DNA of 64,000 nt from Gp6-AA40 sp035496255 (GCA_035496255.1 DATJEU010000079.1:1-64000); one strand, 5' to 3'. Numbered from the stretch's first letter, positions 7,881 to 16,280 are shown. Made by a program: numbers and translations. The notes: generated by a model not told the origin, from the letters alone.

Positions 7881-7909
7881 GTAAAACGTTGTAATTCAGG
7901 GTTTTACAA
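7881..7909. promoter_or_regulatory. Double dyad upstream of the receptor: candidate operator
   Basis: GTAAAAC (7881-7887) and GTTTTAC (7901-7907) are perfect inverted 7-mers. TTGTAA (7889-7894) and TTACAA (7904-7909) form a second, overlapping dyad. It is the most AT-rich stretch of the intergenic region, about 65 bases upstream of the start codon. The regulator is unknown. Confidence 0.5.
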
Positions 7910-8126
7910 GCGGCTGGCAGGCGGTGGGCGGCGCGGTGGCTCACGATTGGCGGCTGGCAACTGGCTGGCCTGGCGAATGGTGCCCAGGCGATGGCGGCGG
8001 GACACAAGGCTGCCGACTCCGTTATCCTCACCCCACCAACGACTTAGCGCTGCCTACGAGCTGCCGGCTACCGGCTGGCGAATGGCCGCTGGCGGCTACT
8101 GACCACTGACGACTGACCGTTGACCT
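7910..8126. repeat. Intergenic repeat region: GGCTGGC-type units and CTGACCA heptamers
   Basis: This fills most of the 314-base gap between the receptor and the MATE gene. 7910-7992 and 8065-8098 hold many GGCTGGC, GGCGGCT and GGCGAATGG variants. 8099-8126 holds four heptamers, CTGACCA, CTGACGA, CTGACCG and TTGACCT, ending just before the MATE start codon. I see no gene in it. Confidence 0.6.
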
Positions 8127-8128
8127 GA

Positions 8129-9550
8129 ATGTCCTACGCCAAGCACGCTCCCCTGCTGGAAGGTCCCATCGTCCCCTCGCTCCTCCGGCTGGCCGTTCCC
8201 ATCGTGCTGGCTAATATTCTGGCGAGCGCTTATCAGTTGACGGATGCCTTCTGGGTCGGACGACTGGGTGGCAGCGCCGTGGCGGCGGTTTCGATCAGCT
8301 TCCCGGTGATCTTCGTGTTGATCGCGGTGGGACTTGGCTTCGGGATCGCCGGGTCCACCCTCGTCGCCCAGTACATGGGGGCGGGCAATCAGCGGATGGT
8401 CAATCACGTCGCGGCGCAGACGCTGTTGATGGTGGCGTTGACGTCCGTGATCCTAGGCGCGATCGGCTACGTCATCGCTCCTGGTCTGCTGCGCCTGATG
8501 GGCGTCGCCCCCGAGGTCTACGACGGCGCGCTGCAGTTCATGCGCGTCTCGTTCGTGGGGCTCGTGACCGTCTTCGGATTCGCGATGTTCCAGGCGGTGC
8601 TGCGCGGGGTCGGCCAGGTCACGCTGCCGCTATACATCACGGCCGGCACGGTACTGCTCAATTTCCTGTTCGATCCCATCTTCATCTTCGGGTGGGGACC
8701 GTTTCCGGAAGCGGGGGTCGCGGGCGCGGCCTACGCAACGCTGGTCACACAGACGCTGGCGGCGCTCATCGGGCTGCTCGCGCTCCTCACCGGCAAGTAC
8801 GGCATTCACCTTCAGTGGTCCGACTTCACACCGGACTGGGTCTTCGTCAAGCGGACGTTCGTGCTCGGCTTTCCGGCGACCATCGAGCAGTCGGCGCGCG
8901 GACTCGGGATGATGGTCATGACGTTCCTGATCGCCACGTTCGGCACCGTCGCGATCGCCGCGTATGGCATCGGCAGCAACATCTTCATGTTCGTGTTGAT
9001 TCCGGCGATGGGACTGTCGATGGCAACATCCGCGCTGGTCGGGCAGCACATCGGCGCCGGAAAAATTGAACGGGCCACCCGAATCGCCTACCTCAGCGCC
9101 GGCATCGCGTTCGTGACGCTGCAGGTGATCGGCATACTGCTCTTCCTGTTCGCCCACGCGATCGTCGCCTTTTTCGTCCCGACCGACCCCGCCGTCGTCC
9201 AGACCGGCGCACGTTTCCTGCGCATCTTTTCGCTGTCGTTCGGGGCCCTCGGGCTCCAGTTGGCGCTCATCGGCGTCTTCCGCGCTGCCGGCAGGATGAT
9301 GACGACGATGGCCCTGGCGGTGATCGGGCAGTGGGTGCTGCAGTTCCCGTTGGCGTATCTTCTTGGGAAACACACGGCGCGGGGCCTCGACGGGTTATGG
9401 TGGGCCTTCCCGATTGCGATGGTCACCAGCACCGTGATCGCGACCGCGTGGTTCCTGCGGGGCGACTGGAAAATCGGACGGCTGACCACGGACGAAGTGG
9501 CCGCCGAGGTAGTCACAGAAGAGATCCTGATCGAGGAGGGAGTCCGATGA
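8129..9550 (+). CDS. MATE-family efflux transporter
   Basis: This is a 473-residue, 12-helix multidrug and toxin extrusion transporter that exports cationic compounds by sodium or proton antiport. It opens with LLRLAVPIVLANILASAYQL, then TDAFWVGRLGGSAVAAVSI, the typical MATE N-terminus. The second half repeats the fold (FPATIEQSARGLGMMVM, MGLSMATSALVGQHIGAG). The C-terminus has an acidic cytoplasmic tail (DEVAAEVVTEEILIEEG). Its stop codon overlaps the next ATG (ATGA), so the secreted protein that follows is translationally coupled. The heptamer tract abuts the start codon and no clear ribosome site is seen. Confidence 0.93.
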   Translation: MSYAKHAPLLEGPIVPSLLRLAVPIVLANILASAYQLTDAFWVGRLGGSAVAAVSISFPVIFVLIAVGLGFGIAGSTLVAQYMGAGNQRMVNHVAAQTLLMVALTSVILGAIGYVIAPGLLRLMGVAPEVYDGALQFMRVSFVGLVTVFGFAMFQAVLRGVGQVTLPLYITAGTVLLNFLFDPIFIFGWGPFPEAGVAGAAYATLVTQTLAALIGLLALLTGKYGIHLQWSDFTPDWVFVKRTFVLGFPATIEQSARGLGMMVMTFLIATFGTVAIAAYGIGSNIFMFVLIPAMGLSMATSALVGQHIGAGKIERATRIAYLSAGIAFVTLQVIGILLFLFAHAIVAFFVPTDPAVVQTGARFLRIFSLSFGALGLQLALIGVFRAAGRMMTTMALAVIGQWVLQFPLAYLLGKHTARGLDGLWWAFPIAMVTSTVIATAWFLRGDWKIGRLTTDEVAAEVVTEEILIEEGVR

Positions 9551-10551
9551 AGACTCGTATCACCGTCGCCATGTTCGTGATCGCGTGCGCCGTCGGCACG
9601 GCGATCCTCAGCGCGCAATCGGCGAAGAACTACACGACGCCGCGTACGCCCTGGGGTGACCCCGACCTGCAGGGTACCTACACGAACAGCGACGAGAGCG
9701 GCATCCCGATGGCGCGGCCCGCCGAGTTCGCCGGCCGCACGCCGGACTCGCTGACGAAAGACGAACTTGCCAGGCTGGCCAAGCAGCACGCCGAGCGCAT
9801 CGAAGAGACCGCCGAGATCATCGGCGCGACGCGGGACAACAACACCGGCGCCGGCCCCACGCACTGGTACGAGAACTACAACCCGAAGAACAGCCGCCCG
9901 TGGATGATTTCCGATCCGCCTGACTACCAGGTTCCGCCGACGACGCAGGAGGCACGCGACCGCGCGGCGAAAGTGCGGGCAGGGCGCCGCGGCGGTGACG
10001 GTTACAATCGCGGACCGTTTGACGGGCCGCAGGATTTCACGCTGTACGTCCGCTGCATCACCCGCGGCGTCCCCGGCTCGATGATGCCAGCGATCTACGG
10101 CAACTCGTACGACATCACACAGGGTCCGGGCGTCGTGGTCATTCGCTATGAAATGGTCCACGAGGCGCGCGTGATTCCGCTCGACAACCGGCCGCACATG
10201 CCTGACGCCATTCACACTTACATGGGCGATGCCCGTGGACACTTCGAGGGCGACACGCTCGTCGTCGAGACGACCAACTACCTCGAGGCCTCCGCCACCA
10301 ACGGCGCATCGAAGTATCTGAAGACCACCGAACGCTTCAAACCCACCAGCGCGAACACCATCGACTGGTCGATCACGCTCGACGACGCGCACACATGGAC
10401 GAAACCGTGGACCTACGGGATGCGGCTGACGAAGGACCCAAAGGCCGAGATCTTCGAATATGCGTGCCACGAGGGCAACGAAGGGCTGCGTCACATGCTC
10501 GAGGTCGCACGCGCCGAGGACAAGCAGGCGGCAGAGGCCAGCAAGAAATAA
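9547..10551 (+). CDS. Secreted protein of an uncharacterised acidobacterial family (member 1)
   Basis: A signal peptide (MKTRITVAMFVIACAVGTAILSAQ) leads a 334-residue extracytoplasmic protein. I know no function. Conserved landmarks shared with the proteins at 44141 and 62372 are an early R-C pair (YVRCITRG), the EMVHEARVIPLDNRPH segment, GDARGHFEGDTLVVE, and the C-terminal IFEYACHEGNEG. The first 100 residues are charged (LTKDELARLAKQHAERIEE). In the other two loci the family sits beside PQQ dehydrogenases; here it is ATGA-coupled to a MATE exporter. A long inverted repeat follows the stop codon. Confidence 0.8.
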   Translation: MKTRITVAMFVIACAVGTAILSAQSAKNYTTPRTPWGDPDLQGTYTNSDESGIPMARPAEFAGRTPDSLTKDELARLAKQHAERIEETAEIIGATRDNNTGAGPTHWYENYNPKNSRPWMISDPPDYQVPPTTQEARDRAAKVRAGRRGGDGYNRGPFDGPQDFTLYVRCITRGVPGSMMPAIYGNSYDITQGPGVVVIRYEMVHEARVIPLDNRPHMPDAIHTYMGDARGHFEGDTLVVETTNYLEASATNGASKYLKTTERFKPTSANTIDWSITLDDAHTWTKPWTYGMRLTKDPKAEIFEYACHEGNEGLRHMLEVARAEDKQAAEASKK

Positions 10552-10552
10552 C

Positions 10553-10672
10553 AACTCCCAACTCCCAACGGCTGTCGCTCCCACAACTCCCAAAGGCTCG
10601 AGACCGGGCGCGATTGGAGTTGGTCTCGAGAGGTGGCGGGGTTGGGAGTTGGCCTTGTGGGAGTTGGGAGTT
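10553..10672. repeat. Inverted heptamer tracts forming a large hairpin
   Basis: AACTCCCAACTCCCA (10553-10567) is the exact complement of TGGGAGTTGGGAGTT (10658-10672). Further AACTCCC and TTGGGAG units lie inside. The centre is a CTCGAGACC...GGTCTCGAG stem. The whole gap between the secreted protein and the MBL gene could fold into one nested hairpin. Confidence 0.8.
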
Positions 10673-10692
10673 ATCGACGTTATCGAGTCAGC

Positions 10693-11346
10693 ATGACCCT
10701 CGTATTCGAACAGATCCGCGCGGGCGGCGATCGCAACTTTGGCTACCTGCTTGGCGATCGCGACGCCGGTGTGTGCGCGCTCATCGATCCTTCCTACTCA
10801 CCCGACGCGTTCGTCGAACGCGCCCGCCAGCAGGGCATGACCGTGACGCTGGTCATCAACACGCACGGCCATCCCGATCACGTGAACGGCAACGAGCAGG
10901 CCGTGGCGCTGACCGGCGCGAAGGTCGCGGCGCATCCGCGCTCGCCGGCATCGCCTGACGTTGCCGTCGGCGACGGCCAGGAGCTCGCGATCGGTTCGCT
11001 GCGCCTGCGCTGCCTGCATGTGCCCGGGCACGCGATCGATCATCTGGCGCTGTTCGAACCCACTTACAAGCTGCTGATCACCGGCGACCTGCTGTTTGTC
11101 GGCAAGGTCGGCGGCACGCCGAACGATGCGGATGCTCGCACCGAATGGGACAGCCTTCAAAAGCTGCTGCACGCCGTCCCCGACGACGCGACGGTATGGC
11201 CCGGACACGATTACGGCGCGAGGCCGGCGTCTACGGTGGCGCTCGAGAAGGCGACGAACCCGTTCCTGCTGGCAGCGAACGCTGACGAATTCCTCACCCG
11301 CAAGGCGGCGTGGCCGGCATTCAAGAAGCAGCTGGGACTCAGGTAA
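10693..11346 (+). CDS. MBL-fold metallo-hydrolase (glyoxalase II / persulfide dioxygenase-like)
   Basis: This is a 217-residue cytoplasmic metallo-beta-lactamase-fold protein. The metal site motif NTHGHPDHVNG (HxHxDH) is at about residues 57-64. It is followed by VPGHAIDHLALF (third His), LLITGDLLFVGKVGG (bridging Asp) and VWPGHDYGARP (last His). The GDLLFVGKVGGT segment and a length near 215 residues are closest to glyoxalase-II-like and ETHE1-like enzymes acting on glutathione-type thioesters or persulfides; the exact substrate cannot be told. I start at the ATG at 10693, since upstream codons lie in the repeat. Confidence 0.85.
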   Translation: MTLVFEQIRAGGDRNFGYLLGDRDAGVCALIDPSYSPDAFVERARQQGMTVTLVINTHGHPDHVNGNEQAVALTGAKVAAHPRSPASPDVAVGDGQELAIGSLRLRCLHVPGHAIDHLALFEPTYKLLITGDLLFVGKVGGTPNDADARTEWDSLQKLLHAVPDDATVWPGHDYGARPASTVALEKATNPFLLAANADEFLTRKAAWPAFKKQLGLR

Positions 11347-11393
11347 GTCCGGGGTCAGGGTCGGCGCTCGGCTGACCGCTGGCGTCGTCGTGG

Positions 11394-11414
11394 GATGGGA
11401 TTTGGGATTTGAAT
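11394..11414. repeat. Short heptamer tract (TTTGGGA units)
   Basis: Three 7-base units, GATGGGA, TTTGGGA and TTTGAAT, lie between the convergent MBL and OB-protein genes. Confidence 0.4.
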
Positions 11415-11421
11415 CTACCCC

Positions 11422-11781
11422 TCATCGCCGCTGGCGTGGCACTTCGATGACGGCTTTCGCGACCAGGACCTGCACGTCGCCGCGCTCGACGTAATGACGA
11501 CGCTGCATGACGCCGCGCACCTGAACGGGGACGTGACTACGTACGCCTTGCGCGATTTCCGCGGTCAGCAGCACCTCGACGTAGTGGCGCTTCCCGTCCT
11601 CCGTCCGAGTCCGCAAACGCCATCCGGTGGTCTCGCCGTCAGCCGCGATCCAGTTCTCCAGCTCACCGGTCAGCACGACGTCCGCTGAAGCCGTCGCTGC
11701 CGGCCGGCGCGGCGTCTGCGTGCGGGCCGTCGCCGTCGCCGTCACGCCCAGCACGAGCGCCAGAACAAGGAGCCTTTGCAT
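11422..11781 (-). CDS. Small exported OB-fold-like protein, unknown function
   Basis: This 119-residue product starts with a signal peptide (MQRLLVLALVLGVTATATA). A beta-rich stretch follows (DVVLTGELENWIAADG, WRLRTRTEDGKRHYVEVLL, VQVRGVMQRR), resembling small OB-fold periplasmic proteins. The opening LTGELENW echoes the LTGELVEFDY of the DUF6152 protein at 13404. It is the last gene downstream of the MFS exporter, separated by a heptamer tract. The ATG at 11781 was chosen for its signal peptide. Confidence 0.65.
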   Translation of the reverse strand: MQRLLVLALVLGVTATATARTQTPRRPAATASADVVLTGELENWIAADGETTGWRLRTRTEDGKRHYVEVLLTAEIAQGVRSHVPVQVRGVMQRRHYVERGDVQVLVAKAVIEVPRQRR

Positions 11782-11905
11782 GAGGCGATTATCGACCCTT
11801 TCACCGCCTGGATTCGCAGTCACACAAGACGCCCCACGGTCACAAGGAAACGCGACGGCCACGACGATGACATCGCTATGCCGTAATTGTCCCGGATGCC
11901 GGTCG

Positions 11906-11947
11906 TTTGGAGTTGGGAGTTGGGAGTTGGGAGTTGGGAGTTGATTG
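11906..11947. repeat. Tandem heptamer array, unit TTGGGAG
   Basis: Six consecutive 7-base units: one TTTGGAG, four exact TTGGGAG, and a decayed TTGATTG. It is the cleanest heptamer array in the window. It lies just beyond the MFS stop codon and, because 7 is not a multiple of 3, it is not a coding repeat. Confidence 0.9.
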
Positions 11948-11952
11948 AGCGT

Positions 11953-13407
11953 TCAGGCATCAGCCGGGGCCGCGCGATTGCTCGTCCGCAACGGAATGTC
12001 TACCAGCCGCACGGTCGCGATGATGCCCATCCCGACGAGGATTGTGGCGACGAGGAACACATCGTGGAGGGCACTGGCCAGGACCGCCTTTGGCGCACGG
12101 GCGAGCGCTTCTTCACCGGCGCTCAATCCCGGCGCATATTGATTCGTCAGCACGGCCCCGAAGATGGCCGCGCCCAGCGATCCGCCGAGCGATCGCACGA
12201 ACTGAATCGTCGCCGTCGCGACGCCGGCCTCTGACGAGGGCACGGCGTTCTGGACGACGAGCGAAAAAATCGGCAGCGTCACGCCGAGACCGACGCCGAG
12301 GATCACCATCGCGATGATGACGCTCGTGTACGACGTGGTGCCGGCCTGCGACAGCATGAACAGCCCGGCGGTCGCGCAGACGAGGCCGAACACCGACATC
12401 GTCTTGTACTTCCCTTTGTGGGTGACGTAGAAGCCCGCGTAGCCGCTCGCCAGCACCATCGTGGTCATCATCGGCGTCAACACAGCGCCGCTCCGCGTGG
12501 CGGACGCGCCGATGACACTCTGAATGAACAACGGGATGAACAGCGTCGCGCCGAACATCGCGACCGCGATCAGCATGGCAGCAAAGGCCGTGTTGCCGAT
12601 GATGCGATCGCGAAACAGCCGCGGCGGCATGATCGCTTCGGGCGCCCGCATCTCCACGACCAGGAAGACGACGAACATCGCCAGCCCGAAAGCCGACAGC
12701 GCCAGAACCATCGGCGATCGCCAGGGGTAGGTCCGTCCGCCCCACTCCAGGGCGAGCAGGATCGGCACCATCGACAGCACCAGCGTCAGCGCGCCAAGCC
12801 AGTCGATCGTGTGCTGCTTGCGACGTTTCACGAGATGGGGAAAGCCGAACAGGAGGATCGCGAACGCCAGCGCGCCAATCGGAACGTTGACGTAAAAGCA
12901 CCAGCGCCAGCCCGGACCGTCGGTGAGGAAGCCGCCGACCGCCGGACCGGTGACGCTCGCGAGTCCGAACACTGCTCCGAGCATCCCGCTGACCCGCCCG
13001 CGCCGGGAGGGCGGAAACAGGTCCGCGATGGTGGTGAACGCCATCGCCTGCGAGAAGCCGCCGCCGATGCCCTGGAGTCCGCGGAACAGCACGAGCTGCG
13101 TCATCGTGTGAGCGGCGCCGCACAAGGCGCTCCCGCCGATGAAGATCAGCACACCCGCCAGCAGAAACGGCTTGCGACCGTAGAGATCGGACAACTTGCC
13201 GACGATCGGCACGACGATGGTGGTGGCGAGCAGATAGACCGTCGTCACCGCGGCATACAGCTCGAAGCCATTCAATTCGGCTACGAGCCTGGGCATGGCG
13301 GTCCCGACGATCGTCGCGTCGAGAGCCGCCATGAACATGGTGATGATGATGCCGGTCATGCTGGCCACGACCAGGCGCTTTGGGAACTCTGGGGCTGCTT
13401 CGGTCAC
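11953..13407 (-). CDS. MFS multidrug exporter, DHA2 (14-helix) family
   Basis: This is a 484-residue drug:H+ antiporter of the EmrB/QacA type. Motif D1 is MFMAALDATIVGTAMPRL, motif A is KLSDLYGRKPFLLAG, and motif C is LGAVFGLASVTGPAVGGFL. About 14 hydrophobic segments are visible, with a soluble loop after segment 6 (HLVKRRKQHTIDW). I choose the GTG at 13407, because it overlaps the stop of the DUF6152 gene as GTGA, matching the GTGA overlap one gene upstream. Longer frames from 13446 or 13452 would overlap that gene by more than 40 bases. The arrangement suggests co-translation of the DUF6152 protein with this exporter. Confidence 0.9.
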   Translation of the reverse strand: MTEAAPEFPKRLVVASMTGIIITMFMAALDATIVGTAMPRLVAELNGFELYAAVTTVYLLATTIVVPIVGKLSDLYGRKPFLLAGVLIFIGGSALCGAAHTMTQLVLFRGLQGIGGGFSQAMAFTTIADLFPPSRRGRVSGMLGAVFGLASVTGPAVGGFLTDGPGWRWCFYVNVPIGALAFAILLFGFPHLVKRRKQHTIDWLGALTLVLSMVPILLALEWGGRTYPWRSPMVLALSAFGLAMFVVFLVVEMRAPEAIMPPRLFRDRIIGNTAFAAMLIAVAMFGATLFIPLFIQSVIGASATRSGAVLTPMMTTMVLASGYAGFYVTHKGKYKTMSVFGLVCATAGLFMLSQAGTTSYTSVIIAMVILGVGLGVTLPIFSLVVQNAVPSSEAGVATATIQFVRSLGGSLGAAIFGAVLTNQYAPGLSAGEEALARAPKAVLASALHDVFLVATILVGMGIIATVRLVDIPLRTSNRAAPADA

Positions 13408-13808
13408 TTGTCTCGTTGGCGTCGGCGCTGCCGATCCTGCGGCCATTCCCACCCGTCGGCGATTCGCTGGATGGCTTTGAGATGAAGACGATGTTCGGTG
13501 GCGACCCGGCCCGGGCTGCCCGCGATGATGACGCGGTCGCCGATTGTGAACGTGTCGCGGGTCACGCCGTCATGCGCCAGCCGGTTGGGATTCGACCATT
13601 CTGCCGCGTAAACCTGTTCCCCTCCCCCACTCTCGCGCACCTTGAACTTCACCCACGCGTGCGGGGCGCGGTAGTCGAACTCGACCAGCTCCCCCGTCAG
13701 GCGAACCGTCTCGCCCTCGTTGTAGTACGACGCGAACGAGTGATGGGCCGAATCGATGCTGACGCACATCGCGACGATCGCAAGCGCCAGCCCCCACACG
13801 CGCGTCAC
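13404..13808 (-). CDS. DUF6152-like exported OB-fold protein
   Basis: This protein of about 134 residues has a signal sequence (VTRVWGLALAIVAMC), with AHHSF directly after the presumed cleavage site, the hallmark of this family. It continues RLTGELVEFDYRAPHAW, VKFKVRE and TFTIGDRVIIAGSPG. It aligns with the protein at 63493 and with the N-terminal half of the one at 62372. The function is unknown. The GTG start at 13808 overlaps the preceding stop as GTGA, and its own stop overlaps the exporter start as GTGA. Confidence 0.8.
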   Translation of the reverse strand: MTRVWGLALAIVAMCVSIDSAHHSFASYYNEGETVRLTGELVEFDYRAPHAWVKFKVRESGGGEQVYAAEWSNPNRLAHDGVTRDTFTIGDRVIIAGSPGRVATEHRLHLKAIQRIADGWEWPQDRQRRRQRDK

Positions 13809-14119
13809 CGGATCCTTCGATGAGGCAGCCGCAGCGGCATACGTCCTGGCGGGCGTGGCGGACGCGGCAAATCGGGAAACATGGCAAACAGATCTCCCAG
13901 ATACCTGCCATCCGCGTCGCTGACCAGCTTTACCTTCCGTGGATTGGGTGGCGGCGCGACGCCGTGTTGTGTCGGCACGCGCGCGACCTGTGGCCGCGGC
14001 GCATGCGACATCGGATCCCCCTTCGGCACCCGGGCGATCGACCGGACAGGAGGCGCCTTCGCCGCCGGCCGCTCGGGCGGGGCCTCGCCGAGCGGGGTGC
14101 GCTTCGCCATTGCAGCCAC
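13805..14119 (-). CDS. Small proline-rich basic protein, unknown
   Basis: This is a product of 104 residues, or 101 from the ATG at 14110 (MAKRTPLGEAPPERPAAK). It is rich in Pro, Arg and Ala, with a more ordered core RKVKLVSDADGRYLGDLF, then AMFPDLPRPPRPPGR near the end. No family is recognised. Evidence that it is real: the GTGA overlap with the next gene, and a TATCAT hexamer five bases before a GTG at 14119, suggesting leaderless initiation there. It could still be a spurious frame. Confidence 0.5.
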   Translation of the reverse strand: MAAMAKRTPLGEAPPERPAAKAPPVRSIARVPKGDPMSHAPRPQVARVPTQHGVAPPPNPRKVKLVSDADGRYLGDLFAMFPDLPRPPRPPGRMPLRLPHRRIR

Positions 14120-14124
14120 ACGTC

Positions 14125-14130
14125 ATGATA
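14125..14130 (-). promoter_or_regulatory. -10-like TATCAT before the proline-rich protein
   Basis: The hexamer ends five bases before the GTG at 14119, placing the likely transcription start at or next to the start codon. Confidence 0.35.
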
Positions 14131-14160
14131 CCGGACTCGCCCGAACCGGACCGGCTTCGA

Positions 14161-14166
14161 GATAAT
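14161..14166 (+). promoter_or_regulatory. -10-like GATAAT before the amidase start
   Basis: GATAAT ends seven bases upstream of the TTG start codon, with no Shine-Dalgarno between. It may be the promoter for the amidase-GerMN-rph-rdgB run. Confidence 0.45.
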
Positions 14167-14173
14167 AGGCTCC

Positions 14174-15700
14174 TTGCGAGGGACCGTCACTTTGCTCGTT
14201 GCGCTCCTGCTGATCGCCGGCAGCTCCATCGCGAGTTACCGGCTGCAGGCGCAAGGCACTCCCCCACCCACTCCGCTGACCATGATCTCGCGGGACGGCC
14301 GCCGTACCGTCCCGACGACGCTGCAGAGCGGCCAGGAGCTCATCGCTCTCGACGACCTGGCCACCTTGTTCCAGATCACGGTGCGCGAAGACCAGCTCGC
14401 CGGCGGCGTCACCGTCAGCTATAAGGGGCGGACGATTGTGGCGTCGGCGGATCAGACGATCGCCTCGGTCAACGGCCGCGTCGTCTCACTGCCGTCGCCA
14501 ATCCTGCACGTCGGACGACGGTGGCTGGTGCCGGTCGAGTTCCTGTCGCGGGCGTTGGCACCGATCTACGACCAGCGCATAGAATTGCGGCGCCCGCAGC
14601 GGCTGCTCCTGGTCGGCGATGTCCGGGTTCCTCGCGTGACGGCGCGGATCGACATGCCGGGGCCGCCGACCCGGGCCACGATCGACATCTCGCCTGCGTC
14701 CAACTTCGTGACGACGACCGAGAACGGCCGCGTCCTGCTGCGTATCGACGCCGACGCGCTGGACCTGATGCTGCCGCAGGCCGGCGGCGGCCTCATCGAC
14801 CAGATTCGCGCCGGCGATCAGCCGCTGACGGTCACCGTGGTCCTGAACGCCGCTGCGGCCACCCCGCGCGTTTCCCAATCGACCGCCGATGCGATGACGC
14901 ACATCGTCATCGACGTGCAGGCGTCGGCACCACAAGCGCCCGCGGAGACGACGACCGCGCCCGCCCGGCCGGCGCCTGGCGGTCCCGAGGGTCCTCTCCC
15001 GGCACCGCACGTCGGGTTTCAGACCGTCGTGATCGATCCGGGGCATGGTGGAGACGACATCGGCGCGAAAGGCGCCGGCGGCCTGCAGGAAAAGATCGTT
15101 ACGCTGGACATCGCCCATCGGCTGCGCGCGCTGCTCGAGATGCGGCTCGGCCTGCGGGTGGTGCTGACCCGCGACGACGACCGCGCGCTGCCTCCTGATG
15201 CCCGCGCCGCGGTGGCCAACAACAGCAAGGCCGACCTGTTCCTGAGCCTGCACGTCAATGCCTCGCTCTCTCCTGCCATGGCCGGCGCCGAGGTGTATCA
15301 CCTCCAGCTCGATCCCGAAGGCGAGCGCGCGCGACGCGAGGCCGAAGCGGACGCCGTGACGCTGCCGGTACTCGGTGGCGGGTCGCGGCGTCTCGATGTG
15401 ATTCGATGGGACATGGCGCAGGCGCGCCACGTCAGCGAATCGGCCGCGCTGGCGTCGATGATCGCGGAGGAACTGGGCAGGCAGCAGGTGATGCTCAGTC
15501 CACGCGGCGTGCAACAGGCGCCCATGCGCGTGCTGGAAGGTGCGGATACTCCCGCGGCGCTGATCGAGCTCTTCTACGCAACGAATGCGAATCAGGAAAT
15601 GGCCGCAGGGTCCGAAGGATTCCGGAATTCGCTTGCGCAGGCGCTGTTCGACGCGGTGGTCCGCTTCCGCGCCCACGCCGAAGGACAGCCGCCTCGATGA
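14174..15700 (+). CDS. N-acetylmuramoyl-L-alanine amidase (Amidase_3) with N-terminal stalk domain
   Basis: The 508-residue exported enzyme cleaves the amide between MurNAc and L-Ala in peptidoglycan. After a signal peptide (residues 1-27) comes a copper-amine-oxidase-N/stalk-like domain (GRRTVPTTLQSGQELIALDD, SLPSPILHVGRRWLVPVEF). A second beta-rich AMIN-like region and a Pro/Ala linker follow, then the zinc amidase from about residue 284: TVVIDPGHGGDDIGAKG (first His), GLQEKIVTLDIA (Glu), DLFLSLHVNA (second His) and TPAALIELFYATN (catalytic Glu). The only upstream start is TTG at 14174, which is needed for the signal peptide. The next gene is ATGA-coupled. Confidence 0.92.
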   Translation: MRGTVTLLVALLLIAGSSIASYRLQAQGTPPPTPLTMISRDGRRTVPTTLQSGQELIALDDLATLFQITVREDQLAGGVTVSYKGRTIVASADQTIASVNGRVVSLPSPILHVGRRWLVPVEFLSRALAPIYDQRIELRRPQRLLLVGDVRVPRVTARIDMPGPPTRATIDISPASNFVTTTENGRVLLRIDADALDLMLPQAGGGLIDQIRAGDQPLTVTVVLNAAAATPRVSQSTADAMTHIVIDVQASAPQAPAETTTAPARPAPGGPEGPLPAPHVGFQTVVIDPGHGGDDIGAKGAGGLQEKIVTLDIAHRLRALLEMRLGLRVVLTRDDDRALPPDARAAVANNSKADLFLSLHVNASLSPAMAGAEVYHLQLDPEGERARREAEADAVTLPVLGGGSRRLDVIRWDMAQARHVSESAALASMIAEELGRQQVMLSPRGVQQAPMRVLEGADTPAALIELFYATNANQEMAAGSEGFRNSLAQALFDAVVRFRAHAEGQPPR

Positions 15701-16266
15701 AGTCCACACGCTGGCTGCAGATCGCCATCCTCCTGGTCGCCCTCGGGATCCTCGCCGTGGTGGCAACGACCGTCGTGGAGCGGCTCGCAGGCCCTCGCGA
15801 GACGACGACACCGGCGCCGGCACCGGCGCCGCCGACGGCGCACATCACCGCCACGCTGTTCTACGCCTCGCCGGATGGACAGTCGCTGCGCGCGGTTCGC
15901 CAGGAGGTGCCCTTCGCTGACGGCGTGGTCGCACAGGGCCGTCAGATCATCGCGGCGCAACTTGCTGCCGCGCCGGCCGGACAGATCTCGACGATCCCTG
16001 CGGGCACGCATCTGCTGGCGTTCTACGTCACCGAGCGCGGTGATGCATTCGTCGATCTGAGCGCTGAGGTATCTTCAGCGCACCCGGGCGGATCGCTGAA
16101 CGAACTGCTCACCGTCTATACCATCGTCGATGCGGTGACGGCGAACCTGCCGGCGGTGCAGCGGGTACAGTTGCTCGTGGGCGGGAAAGAGGTCGACACG
16201 ATTGCCGGACACATCGACGTGCGGCGGCCGCTCGAGCGCGATGACTCGCTGATCAAGCAACCCTGA
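15697..16266 (+). CDS. GerMN-domain membrane-anchored protein
   Basis: This 189-residue protein has one N-terminal helix (LQIAILLVALGILAVVATTV). A Pro/Ala linker follows, then a GerMN domain: TATLFYASPDGQSLRAVRQE, GTHLLAFYVTERGDAFVDLS, and GSLNELLTVYTIVDAVTANL then VQRVQLLVGGKEVDTIAGH. GerMN domains are found in sporulation and lipoprotein factors and probably bind cell-wall or protein partners. The start overlaps the amidase stop as ATGA. Its pairing with a murein amidase supports an envelope role. rph follows 14 bases later. Confidence 0.9.
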   Translation: MKSTRWLQIAILLVALGILAVVATTVVERLAGPRETTTPAPAPAPPTAHITATLFYASPDGQSLRAVRQEVPFADGVVAQGRQIIAAQLAAAPAGQISTIPAGTHLLAFYVTERGDAFVDLSAEVSSAHPGGSLNELLTVYTIVDAVTANLPAVQRVQLLVGGKEVDTIAGHIDVRRPLERDDSLIKQP

Positions 16267-16280
16267 TACATTGATCGCCT

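Noticed and set aside
5520..8102. 860-codon plus-strand frame opposite the receptor gene
   Set aside because: It is antisense to the Oar-like receptor, has Arg/Val/Ala-biased composition and no recognisable motif. Long antisense frames are expected in GC-rich genes.
13408..13452. Longer MFS start codons at 13446 and 13452
   Set aside because: They would overlap the DUF6152 coding region by over 40 bases, whereas GTG 13407 gives a GTGA overlap like the one upstream.
12418..13485. 355-codon plus-strand frame opposite the MFS gene
   Set aside because: Antisense shadow rich in Arg, His and Asp, without motifs.
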